A stretch of 39,711 nucleotides of DNA from Streptosporangiaceae bacterium (lineage in GTDB: Bacteria > Actinomycetota > Actinomycetes > Streptosporangiales > Streptosporangiaceae): positions 1 to 39,711 of the forward strand of contig JAOPYH010000091.1 in NCBI GenBank assembly GCA_025964715.1, in the 5' to 3' direction. Position numbers and translations under genes: made by a program. Positions 1 to 7,199 of the stretch are shown piece by piece (positions within the stretch are counted from its first letter, which is position 1; every line of letters starts with the position of its first letter). The notes beneath the pieces are model-generated. The model made no database searches. It saw nothing but the letters and a program-made list of their open reading frames with translations, and was not told the origin of the DNA.

Positions 1-1162
1 GATGTTCGGGCTGTACGCCATGGACGGGGTCGAGCCGTACAAGGTCATCGCGCTGCACGGCATGGTCCGCGACCAGCACGGCAAGAAGATGTCGAAGTCG
101 TTCGGCAACGTTGTGGACCCGCTGGACTGGATCGACCGCTACGGAGCCGACGCGACCCGCTTCACCCTCATGCGTGGGGCCAATCCGGGCGGCGACGTCC
201 CGGTGGCCGAGGAGTGGGCACAGGGGTCACGGAACTTCTGCAACAAGCTGTGGAACGCCGCTCGCGTCGCGCTCATGAACGGTGCCACGGTCAAGGGCCC
301 GCTGCCGGCGGAGCTGTCGGTCACGGACCGGTGGATCGTCTCCCGGCTCCAGCAGGTCACGGCCGACGTCGACCGGCACTTCGAGAACTTCGACTTCGCC
401 AAGGCCTGCGAGGTGCTGTACCACTTCGCCTGGGACGAGTTCTGCGATTGGTACGTCGAGCTCGCCAAGGTGCCGCTGGGCCGTGGCGGTGACGCCGCCA
501 CGGCGACCCGCCGGGTCCTCGGCGAGGTGCTCGACGTCCTGCTCCGCCTCCTGCACCCGGTGACCCCGTTCGTCACCGAGGAGTTGTGGACCGCGCTGCA
601 GGGCGGCGGCGCGGCCGATCCCGGCGCCGAGCCCGGGGCGACATCGATCATGGTGGCCTCGTGGCCGGTCGCCGAGGAGCGCCGGCTCGACAATGCCGCG
701 GAGGCGGAGATCACGTCGTTGCAGGGGCTGGTCACCGAGGTCCGCCGGTTCCGTTCGGACCAGGGGCTCAAGCCCGGCCAGCGGGTCGTCGCGGCCCTCG
801 ACCTCGAGGGGTCCGCGCTGGCCGCCCACGAAGAGGCGATCCGCATGCTGCTGCGGCTGAACGCCCCGTCCGGCTCCTTCGCGCAGACGGCGTCGCTGTC
901 CGTCGAGGGTGTCACCGTACGGCTGGACACGGCCGGCGCCATCGATGTCAAGGCCGAACGCGCGCGCCTGGAGAAGGACCTCGCCGGAGCCCGCAAAGAG
1001 GTCGACCAGACGCGGCGCAAGCTCGGTAACGAGGCGTTCATGGCCAAGGCGCCGGAGGCGGTCATCGTCAAGAACCGTGACCGGCTGGCGCAGGCCGAGG
1101 CCGACATCGACCGCATCGAGGCCCAGCTCGCCGCCCTCCCGGCGGGCGGTGCCGTCTCATAG
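1..1162 (+). CDS. valS: valyl-tRNA synthetase, C-terminal part (5' end outside window)
   Basis: This enzyme charges tRNA-Val with valine in the cytoplasm. Only the last 386 or so residues are in the window, since the reading frame is open to the left edge. The class I signature KMSKS is at bases 86-100, followed by FGNVVDPLDW, which is typical of ValRS. Then come the helical anticodon-binding domain (around bases 300-700, with conserved WDEFCDWY) and a charged C-terminal coiled-coil arm (about 950-1140, rich in Arg, Glu, Lys and Ala), which in this family contacts the tRNA elbow. The stop is TAG at 1160-1162. The next gene begins 10 bases later, so the two are probably cotranscribed. The identity rests on the KMSKS context and the ValRS-type C-terminal arm. 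The HIGH motif and editing domain lie outside the window. Confidence 0.96.
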   Translation, partial: MFGLYAMDGVEPYKVIALHGMVRDQHGKKMSKSFGNVVDPLDWIDRYGADATRFTLMRGANPGGDVPVAEEWAQGSRNFCNKLWNAARVALMNGATVKGPLPAELSVTDRWIVSRLQQVTADVDRHFENFDFAKACEVLYHFAWDEFCDWYVELAKVPLGRGGDAATATRRVLGEVLDVLLRLLHPVTPFVTEELWTALQGGGAADPGAEPGATSIMVASWPVAEERRLDNAAEAEITSLQGLVTEVRRFRSDQGLKPGQRVVAALDLEGSALAAHEEAIRMLLRLNAPSGSFAQTASLSVEGVTVRLDTAGAIDVKAERARLEKDLAGARKEVDQTRRKLGNEAFMAKAPEAVIVKNRDRLAQAEADIDRIEAQLAALPAGGAVS

Positions 1163-1172
1163 GCTCACCGTC

Positions 1173-1949
1173 ATGACCGCGCAGCCTGACATCCAGTGGG
1201 ACCACGATCGTTTCTGCACCGCGACGGAGGCCGAGATCGCGCGCTTCGTCGGGCTGGTCGAGGAGGCCGATCCGGCGACGCCGGTGCCGACCTGTCCCGG
1301 CTGGACGGTGGCCGCGCTCGCCGAGCACCATGGCGCCACGCATCGGTGGGTCCAACACATCCTGAGCAGCGGCGCGCGGGAGCGCGTCTCCGCCCGCGAC
1401 CTGGACCTGCGCCTGCCGGGTGACGAGGCCGGCTACGCGGCCTGGGTGGCCGACGGTGCGAGGCGGCTCGTCGCGACCATGCGGCGGACCGATCCGCGGG
1501 CTCTCCTCTGGACCTGGGCCGGCGACCGCCACGTGGACTGGTGGTCTCGGCGGATGCTCCACGAGGCACTGGTGCACCGCGCCGACGCGGAGATCGCGCT
1601 GGGCCGGACACCGCACCTCGACGCCGTCCTCGCCGTGGACGGCATCGAGGAGTTCCTGTCGAACGTGGCTCAGGCCCGTCGGGTGACCGATCGCATGCCC
1701 TCGGTCGGGGCCGACGGCGAGACGGTGCATCTGCACGCCACGGACGTCCCGGGCGAGTGGACGGTCACCCTCCACCCGGACGGATTCACCTGGGAGCCCG
1801 GGCACGCCAAGGGCACGGTCGGGGTACGGGCCGGCGCGAGCGACCTGTTGCTGCTCGTCTACGGCCGGGCGTCACGCGCCGAGGCGCGATTCGAGGTCTT
1901 CGGCGACGGGGATCTGCTGGACCGCTGGCTCAGGGCCGCGGCCTTCTGA
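1173..1949 (+). CDS. maleylpyruvate isomerase family mycothiol-dependent protein
   Basis: The 258-residue protein belongs to the MDMPI family, a DinB-like four-helix bundle that binds a divalent metal, followed by a C-terminal SCP2-like domain. Characterised members use mycothiol, the actinobacterial thiol, for isomerisation or transfer. The N-terminal half has the family hallmark CPGWTVAALAEHHGATHRW, and the later HEALVHRADAE segment supplies a Glu and His that fit the metal triad. The C-terminal 75 residues (VHLHATDVPGEWTV onwards) match the MDMPI C-domain pattern. The ATG at 1173 was chosen because the N-terminus MTAQPDIQWDHDRF is typical of the family. No clear Shine-Dalgarno precedes it, and with only 10 bases after valS translation may be coupled. 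The substrate is unknown: most paralogues in this large family are not maleylpyruvate isomerases. Confidence 0.85.
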   Translation: MTAQPDIQWDHDRFCTATEAEIARFVGLVEEADPATPVPTCPGWTVAALAEHHGATHRWVQHILSSGARERVSARDLDLRLPGDEAGYAAWVADGARRLVATMRRTDPRALLWTWAGDRHVDWWSRRMLHEALVHRADAEIALGRTPHLDAVLAVDGIEEFLSNVAQARRVTDRMPSVGADGETVHLHATDVPGEWTVTLHPDGFTWEPGHAKGTVGVRAGASDLLLLVYGRASRAEARFEVFGDGDLLDRWLRAAAF

Positions 1950-2049
1950 CCCCTGTGATCGCGGGCCACTATGACGTACAGTGCCTTGATCCGCATCGGG
2001 TCGTGACGCGGGACGCACCCGTGTCTGTCGGGCGAAGGGAGATCCGGTC

Positions 2050-2883
2050 GTGGCAGATCGGTCCGAATCCGCGCCTCCGGGCATCGATACCAGGTCGCCC
2101 AGCATCGCCCGCATGTACGACTACTTCCTCGGCGGTAAGGACAATTACGCGGTCGACCGGGCGGCAGCCGGCAGGCTTCTCGCGGTGGCCCCCGAGATCG
2201 CCGAGATCGCCCGCCAGAACCGCGTGTTCCTCGGCCGGGTGGTGCGGTTCCTGGCCGAGGCTGGTGTCCGCCGGTTCATCGACATCGGCACCGGCCTGCC
2301 GACCCGGGACAACGTCCACCAGGTGGCCCAGCACCACGCGCCCGAGACGCGGGTCGCCTATGTCGACAACGATCCGATGGTGCTGTCCCATGCCAGGGCC
2401 CTGCTGGCCGACAGCCCGCAGACCGTCGTCGTGGACGCCGATCTCCTCGACCCCGACAGCGTCCTGGAGCACCCGGAGATAAAGGCCCACATGGCCGCGG
2501 GCGAGCCCGTGGCCATCCTGCTGATCGCGATCCTGCATTTCCTGGCCGATGACGACCGGCCGTACGAGGTCGTGGCCCGGCTCCGCGACGCCATGCCGCC
2601 GGGCAGCTATCTCGCCATCTCGCACGTCGTCTCGGAGGACAACCCGGAGGCGCTGAACACGGCGCAGGACGTCTACCGGAGCTTCCTCAAGCGGACCGGC
2701 GACGCGCGCCGGACCCGTGCGGACGTCCTCGGCTTCTTCGGCGACCTGGAGCTGGTGGAGCCCGGGCTCGTGTACGTCAGCGAGTGGCATCCGGACGGCG
2801 CGGACGCCACGGTCGATGCGCACGGCGCGCCGCCCCCCGCCGAGGCCGCGTGGATCGTCGGCGGCGTGGCCCGCAAGGCCTGA
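2050..2883 (+). CDS. SAM-dependent methyltransferase, DUF574 / Methyltransf_19 family
   Basis: This 277-residue protein is a predicted class I S-adenosylmethionine methyltransferase of the actinomycete-expanded DUF574 family. Family hallmarks are visible: the N-terminal PSIARMYDYFLGGKDNYAVD segment, motif I as FIDIGTGLPT, and an acidic strand-2 end in VAYVDNDPMVLSHARALL. The start is GTG at 2050 with a purine-rich GAAGGGAGA about 8 bases upstream. It follows the isomerase-family gene by 100 bases in the same direction and converges on the FolC-like gene (14-base gap). The methyl acceptor is not known for this family. The fold assignment is secure, but no function can be given. Confidence 0.88.
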   Translation: MADRSESAPPGIDTRSPSIARMYDYFLGGKDNYAVDRAAAGRLLAVAPEIAEIARQNRVFLGRVVRFLAEAGVRRFIDIGTGLPTRDNVHQVAQHHAPETRVAYVDNDPMVLSHARALLADSPQTVVVDADLLDPDSVLEHPEIKAHMAAGEPVAILLIAILHFLADDDRPYEVVARLRDAMPPGSYLAISHVVSEDNPEALNTAQDVYRSFLKRTGDARRTRADVLGFFGDLELVEPGLVYVSEWHPDGADATVDAHGAPPPAEAAWIVGGVARKA

Positions 2884-2896
2884 GCGCCGGCCGCCG

Positions 2897-4150
2897 TCAC
2901 CGTGGAGGTGAGGGGGTGAAGAGCCGCTCGGTGGGAACGTCCAGGAGCTCCAGGAGGAGGGCCGCGAAACTGACCGTGCCGAGCGCGGCGATGTGCGGCC
3001 CGAGCCGCCTCAGCACGTCGACGGTGAGCTCGTCCTCCCCGAGACGCGCCCAGCCCGGCGGGAGCTCGCGGTCGAAGCGCAGATGCGTTCGCTTCAGTTC
3101 CACGAAGGTCACCGGAAACCCCCGTAGAACCGCCGTCACGCCGGCGAGGTCCTTGTCGTCGGGCAGAGACACGAGGACATGGTCCACCGCCCCCCACCTG
3201 GCACGGCCGGCCCTCAGCGCGGCCGTGGCCGCCGGACCCGTCACCGCCTGATCGATCAGGACGGCGGCCTGCGATCCGGGTAGGCGATGCCAGGACAGCC
3301 GCCCCGGCAGCACGATTGAGGACAGGGTCGCCCGCAGATCCGCGGCTGTGGGCGGTGCGGCACGAGTGACCTCGAGGAGGCGCCGTGCCGCGGCACAGCC
3401 CAGCTCCGCGTTGACCGAGCCGAGCCCCCCGGGCAACAGATCGGCGGCTATGCCGTTCGTCCCCGGAGTGACCGTCTCCACTCGGATCCGCCCCCGGGTG
3501 ATCCCGGCGACGGTCGTGGAGAGGACCGGCTCCACGTCGGCACGCTGCGGCGCCGACAGCACGGCTCCGGTGGCCGGCCCGACCACCGAGGCCTTGTCCC
3601 GCGCGATGGCCGTCACCGAATCACCCAGCTCGCCGAGGTGCTCTTCGAAGACCGGCGTAACCGCCGCCACCGTGGGCGGGAACAGGGACGCCTCGTCCGA
3701 ACCTCCGCCGCGGCCGGCCTCGACCACGAGCACGTCGGCCGCCACCGAGAGCGCGTGGAGGACGCCGGCGATGATGAACAGGCCGGAGGGCGAGAGGTAG
3801 CCTTCGCCATCCGTTCGTGCCGGCAGCCGGCGGATCTCCGCGGCGAGCCGCTTCGCCAGCGAATCCAGCTCCCCGGCCGAGACGGCGCGCCCGCTCAGGC
3901 GGATCCGCTCCCGGTTGCCGCGCAGGGCCGGGCTGGTGATCGTCACCACCCGCAGGCCGGCCGCGGACAGATGGGCGGAGGCGTACGCCGCCGCCGTCCC
4001 CTTGCCCTTGGACCCCACGACCGTCAGCACTGGAAGACCCATGCCCGCAATGCCGAGGGCACCGATGAGCGCTCGCGCCCGCGTGAGGCTGCGCCGTTCG
4101 CCGGGCAGGCGGGCCGCCCATTCCCGGAAGAACAGGTCGTCAGTGCTCAT
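2897..4150 (-). CDS. FolC / Mur-ligase family protein, diverged paralogue of folylpolyglutamate synthase
   Basis: The 417-residue protein has the Mur-ligase fold of folylpolyglutamate synthases. The ATPase half looks intact: P-loop GSKGKGT at residues 46-52, an omega loop TSPALRGNRERIRLSG (73-88), Glu144 in VVEAGRGGG, His171 in EEHLGELG, and Lys186 in ARDKASV, the position carbamylated in FolC. The C-terminal half keeps PGRL (282-285), but the DxxHNP element of FolC is replaced by DQAVTGP (Asp300 kept, His and Asn lost). The start ATG at 4150 has GAGGAGG just upstream, and earlier in-frame starts reach a poorly conserved leader. It is divergent to the canonical folC at 4362, so simple dihydrofolate or folate polyglutamylation is unlikely. 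A ligase for another acid plus an amino acid is possible. The reaction is unknown. Confidence 0.75.
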   Translation of the reverse strand: MSTDDLFFREWAARLPGERRSLTRARALIGALGIAGMGLPVLTVVGSKGKGTAAAYASAHLSAAGLRVVTITSPALRGNRERIRLSGRAVSAGELDSLAKRLAAEIRRLPARTDGEGYLSPSGLFIIAGVLHALSVAADVLVVEAGRGGGSDEASLFPPTVAAVTPVFEEHLGELGDSVTAIARDKASVVGPATGAVLSAPQRADVEPVLSTTVAGITRGRIRVETVTPGTNGIAADLLPGGLGSVNAELGCAAARRLLEVTRAAPPTAADLRATLSSIVLPGRLSWHRLPGSQAAVLIDQAVTGPAATAALRAGRARWGAVDHVLVSLPDDKDLAGVTAVLRGFPVTFVELKRTHLRFDRELPPGWARLGEDELTVDVLRRLGPHIAALGTVSFAALLLELLDVPTERLFTPSPPR

Positions 4151-4349
4151 GGCCTCCTCGCCGGTCGCGGCCGGGCTTCGAGCGTCCGCACGGCAGGGAT
4201 GCCCACGGCCCCCGTGCGAGGCCTCCACCGTACGCAACCGCTCCGCGGTGACGCGCGGCAGGGCGTCACGGGGCAGGCAGGACATCCCGGTGAGGAGGGC
4301 GTCGTGCGCAGGACGAGGCGGGCGTTCGGGCCGGTCCCTTCCGGGTGAG

Positions 4350-4355
4350 TAGGCT
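4350..4355 (+). promoter_or_regulatory. -10 element of folC, probably giving a leaderless mRNA
   Basis: TAGGCT at 4350-4355 fits the actinobacterial -10 pattern TANNNT and ends 6 bases before the GTG of folC at 4362. Transcription would start at or next to the start codon. No Shine-Dalgarno is visible before that GTG. The -35 region is weak (TTCGGG-like), so the call rests on spacing. Confidence 0.5.
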
Positions 4356-4361
4356 TTCACT

Positions 4362-5771
4362 GTGACGGAACGGAATGTATCTGACTATCGGAACGTAGAA
4401 GCCGCCCTGCGGGACCGTCGTGTGGAGTGGCAGCTCGATCCGACGGTCGAACGCGTCCGCGACCTCGTCGATCTGCTCGGGTCTCCCCAGCGCGCCTATC
4501 CGGTGATCCACGTCGCGGGGACGAACGGCAAGACCAGCACCGCGCGGATGATCGATACGCTGCTGCGGGAGCGCGGGTTCCGCACGGGGCTCATCACGAG
4601 CCCGGAGCTGCACTCCATCCGGGAGCGCATAGCGATCGACGGAGAGCCGATCAGCGAGGAGCTGTTCGTCGAGACCTATGAGGACATCGCCGCCTACATA
4701 GACATGATCGATGAGAAGCACGGCGTCAAGCTGTCGTTCTTCGAGGTCATCACGGCCATGGGCTTCGCGGCCTTCGCGGACGCGCCGGTCGACGTGGCGG
4801 TGGTGGAGGTCGGTATGGGCGGCACGTGGGACGCGACCAACGTGGCCGACGGCGCGGTGGCGGTGGTGACGCCGATCGGCCTGGACCACACCGGCTATCT
4901 CGGGGAGACCCTCGAGGAGATCGCCGGCGAGAAGGCCGGCATCATCAAGGAGGGCGCCATCGCCGTCCTCGGCCGGCAGCGGCTGTCGGCCGCCGAGGTG
5001 CTGCTGCGCAGGGCCTCGGAGTCCGAGGCGACCGTCGCCCGCGAGGGCATCGAGTTCGGCGTGGTCAACCGCGAGCTGGCCGTGGGCGGGCAGTTGCTCA
5101 CTCTCCAGGGCCTGCACGGGACCTATGACGAGATCTTCCTGCCGCTGTTCGGTGAGCACCAGGCGAGCAACGCCGCCTGCGCGCTCGCGGCGGTGGAGGC
5201 CTTCGCCAGCGGGGCACCGACCGCGGGCGAGCCCGACCTCGACGCCGTGACCCGTGGGGCGGCGCCGGAGCCCTTCGAGGGGGCCGAGGGAAGTCTGGAC
5301 CCGCGCCTGGTCCGCTCGGGATTCGCCAAGGTCACCTCGCCGGGGCGGCTCGAGGTGGTGCGCACCGGGCCGACCGTGCTGCTGGACGCGACGCACAACC
5401 CCGCCGGGATGACGACGACAGTGGAGGCGCTGACCGACACCTTCGGCTTCACCCGGCTGGTCGGGGTCTTCGCGGCCGCCGGGGACAAGGACATCGCCGG
5501 GATGCTCGAGTTGCTCGAGCCCGTTGTGGAGCATCTGGTGGTCACCCGCAACTCCTCGCCGCGGTCGCTGCCCACCGAAGAGCTCGCCGAGCTGGCCGAG
5601 GGGATCTTCGGGGCCGAGCGGGTGCACGTCGCCCATCGGATGGACGACGCCATCGACCAGGCCCTCGCGCTCGCGGAGGAGACCGGGGAGTATCAGGGCG
5701 CGGGCGTGCTGATCTCCGGCTCCGTGACCACCGCGGGCGACGCCCGGGTGCTGCTGCGAGCGGACAGGTGA
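4362..5771 (+). CDS. folC: bifunctional dihydrofolate / folylpolyglutamate synthase
   Basis: FolC adds glutamate to dihydropteroate and extends the glutamate tail of folates, using ATP, in the cytoplasm. The 469-residue protein has the full motif set: P-loop GTNGKTS (53-59), TSPELHSIRERI omega loop (79-90), Glu149 in VVEVGMGG, His176 in GLDHTGYLG, carbamylated-lysine position Lys191 in GEKAGII, and DATHNPAG (Asp342, His345, Asn346) in the C-terminal domain. Length is normal for actinobacteria, with a roughly 35-residue loop before SPGRLEVV. The GTG start at 4362 is preceded by a -10 box rather than a ribosome binding site. It lies divergent to the diverged FolC paralogue and is followed by a hairpin and the DUF4233 gene. 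Confidence 0.96.
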   Translation: MTERNVSDYRNVEAALRDRRVEWQLDPTVERVRDLVDLLGSPQRAYPVIHVAGTNGKTSTARMIDTLLRERGFRTGLITSPELHSIRERIAIDGEPISEELFVETYEDIAAYIDMIDEKHGVKLSFFEVITAMGFAAFADAPVDVAVVEVGMGGTWDATNVADGAVAVVTPIGLDHTGYLGETLEEIAGEKAGIIKEGAIAVLGRQRLSAAEVLLRRASESEATVAREGIEFGVVNRELAVGGQLLTLQGLHGTYDEIFLPLFGEHQASNAACALAAVEAFASGAPTAGEPDLDAVTRGAAPEPFEGAEGSLDPRLVRSGFAKVTSPGRLEVVRTGPTVLLDATHNPAGMTTTVEALTDTFGFTRLVGVFAAAGDKDIAGMLELLEPVVEHLVVTRNSSPRSLPTEELAELAEGIFGAERVHVAHRMDDAIDQALALAEETGEYQGAGVLISGSVTTAGDARVLLRADR

Positions 5772-5782
5772 CCACATTGACT

Positions 5783-5831
5783 CGTGGCGGGTCCGGCTCC
5801 GAACCCCTTTCGCTTCGCCGGGCCCGCCACG
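5783..5831 (+). terminator. 15-bp stem-loop between folC and the DUF4233 gene
   Basis: Bases 5783-5797 pair with 5817-5831 over 15 positions with one G-T pair, leaving a 19-base loop. No T-run follows, so it is either an actinomycete terminator without a U-tract or an attenuating/processing hairpin within the folC-DUF4233 transcript. The downstream gene starts 22 bases later and has no obvious promoter of its own. Confidence 0.5.
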
Positions 5832-5853
5832 ACCCGACGGGAGAGAGAACGCG

Positions 5854-6171
5854 ATGAGAAGGCTGTTGGCGGCGGTGCTGGTCTGTGAGGCCATCGTGAT
5901 CGCGCTGGCGATCCCCGTGGCCATCGCGGTCGCGCACACCGACGCACGGGCCGCCGGCATCGTCGGGGGCGTCCTCGCCGCCGTGGCCGTACTGCTGGCC
6001 GGGCTGCTGCGTCACCAGTGGGCGCTGGTCGCCGGCGCGGTGCTCCAGGCCGTGGTGATCGCTACTGGGTTCGTGGTTCCGACGATGTTCATCCTCGGGG
6101 TCGTGTTCGGAGCGCTGTGGGCGACGAGCATCTGGCTCGGACGCAAGGTCGAGGGCACACAGGCCGGCTAG
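5854..6171 (+). CDS. DUF4233 domain membrane protein
   Basis: The 105-residue protein consists almost entirely of four predicted transmembrane helices (about residues 4-26, 33-52, 55-75 and 78-96), ending in a short basic and polar tail. A DUF4233 protein directly after folC, before ndk, is a conserved actinobacterial arrangement, which supports the assignment. The start ATG has GGGAGAGAG upstream. Function is unknown, and no catalytic residue is recognisable. The gene converges on the aldolase gene with a 10-base gap. Confidence 0.8.
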   Translation: MRRLLAAVLVCEAIVIALAIPVAIAVAHTDARAAGIVGGVLAAVAVLLAGLLRHQWALVAGAVLQAVVIATGFVVPTMFILGVVFGALWATSIWLGRKVEGTQAG

Positions 6172-6181
6172 CGACCCACCC

Positions 6182-7063
6182 TCACAGCGCCGCGGCCGCC
6201 TGCGCGTGTGCGGGGTCGAGCAGGCGGAGCACCTCGGCGACCGTCGTGGCCATGTGGTCACGCGCCGGGCGGAGGTATTTGCGCGGATCGGTGAGCGCCG
6301 TGTCGGCCAACGCGGTGCGGACGGCGCCGGTGAACGCGACGTTGAGCTGCGTACCCACATTGATCTTGGTGAGCCCGGCCGTGACGGCCTGCCGCAGGTC
6401 GTCCTCCAGTACGCCGCTGGATCCGTGCAGCACGAGCGGGACCGGCACGGCCGCACGGATCCGCCGGATGAGGTCGAGGTCCAGGCGCGCGCTCTTGGTG
6501 GTCATCGCGTGGGAGCTGCCGACCGCCACGGCGAGCGCGTCGACCCCCGTGCCGGCGACGTACCGCGCCGCATCGTCCGGGTCCGTGCGCGCCGTCGGTG
6601 AGTGCACGCCGTCCTTGCCACCGATGTCCCCGAGCTCGGCCTCGATCCACAGGTCGTTGTCATGCGCCCATGCCGCCGCGGCCCGCGTGGCCTCGAGGTT
6701 GTCGGCGTACTGGAGGCGGGAGGCGTCGTACATCACGGAGCCGAAGCCGGCGTCCGCGGCCCGGTGGAGCAGGTCGAGGTCCTCGACGTGGTCGAGGTGA
6801 ACGGCGATGGGTGCGCCGGCCTCCTCGGCCAGCCGGACGCAGGCGGTGGCGAGCGGCGCCACCCGTCCCTGGTGGTAGGCGATCGCGTTCTGGCTGATCT
6901 GCAGGATGGCCGGCATCCCCGCCAGCTCGGCCCCAGTGACGATGGCCTCGGCGTGCTCGATGGTGATGACGTTGAACGCCCCGACCCCGCGGGGGCCGTC
7001 CGGGTCGCCGCTTCGTGCGGCTTCGACGAGTTCACCGGTGCGGGTCAGTGGCACGTGCGCCAT
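6182..7063 (-). CDS. class II fructose-/tagatose-bisphosphate aldolase family protein
   Basis: The 293-residue protein is a zinc-dependent class II aldolase of the KbaY/GatY/Fba group, which splits a ketohexose 1,6-bisphosphate into dihydroxyacetone phosphate and glyceraldehyde 3-phosphate. It shows GVGAFNVITIEHAEA near the N-terminus, HLDH with catalytic Asp91 and zinc ligand His92, WIEAELGDIGGKDG, a VGSSHAM zinc-ligand segment, and LVLHGSSGV plus KINVGTQL for phosphate binding. Length is normal. The start ATG at 7063 has GAAGGGG unusually close upstream. It is transcribed divergently from the kinase/ABC genes across a 136-base control region. The FruK-like kinase in the same module would supply its bisphosphate substrate. 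Fructose versus tagatose specificity cannot be read from sequence. Confidence 0.9.
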   Translation of the reverse strand: MAHVPLTRTGELVEAARSGDPDGPRGVGAFNVITIEHAEAIVTGAELAGMPAILQISQNAIAYHQGRVAPLATACVRLAEEAGAPIAVHLDHVEDLDLLHRAADAGFGSVMYDASRLQYADNLEATRAAAAWAHDNDLWIEAELGDIGGKDGVHSPTARTDPDDAARYVAGTGVDALAVAVGSSHAMTTKSARLDLDLIRRIRAAVPVPLVLHGSSGVLEDDLRQAVTAGLTKINVGTQLNVAFTGAVRTALADTALTDPRKYLRPARDHMATTVAEVLRLLDPAHAQAAAAL

Positions 7064-7104
7064 CCCCTTCGTAGCGAGTTCGCGACGCGTCGGTCGGTCG
7101 ACAA

Positions 7105-7125
7105 CGTCAAGCCAGGGTCTTGACG
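7105..7125. promoter_or_regulatory. inverted repeat, candidate operator of the sugar module
   Basis: CGTCAAG (7105-7111) and CTTGACG (7119-7125) form a perfect 7-bp inverted repeat around a 7-base spacer. The right arm contains the -35 box TTGACG of the kinase promoter, so a bound protein would block RNA polymerase. The site lies between the divergent aldolase and kinase genes. The DeoR-family protein encoded at 11523 is the natural candidate ligand, but this is inference. Confidence 0.5.
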
Positions 7126-7149
7126 ATCCCTAGCAAACCCAAATATAAC
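7120..7149 (+). promoter_or_regulatory. sigma-70-type promoter for the kinase-ABC operon
   Basis: TTGACG (7120-7125) and TATAAC (7144-7149) are separated by 18 bases and are close to the vegetative consensus. Transcription would start near 7156. The predicted leader to the ATG at 7200 is A/C-rich and looks unstructured, which is conspicuous in this GC-rich sequence. Confidence 0.7.
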
Positions 7150-7199
7150 CAAGGAACCTTCAACAAACCACGACCAAACACAACCCGGTGGAGGTTCAC

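Noticed and set aside
139..1116. Long minus-strand frame opposite valS, and many similar frames opposite other genes
   Set aside because: High-GC coding DNA routinely opens the opposite strand. These frames have Arg/Ser/Pro-rich shadow translations, no ribosome binding site and no family resemblance.
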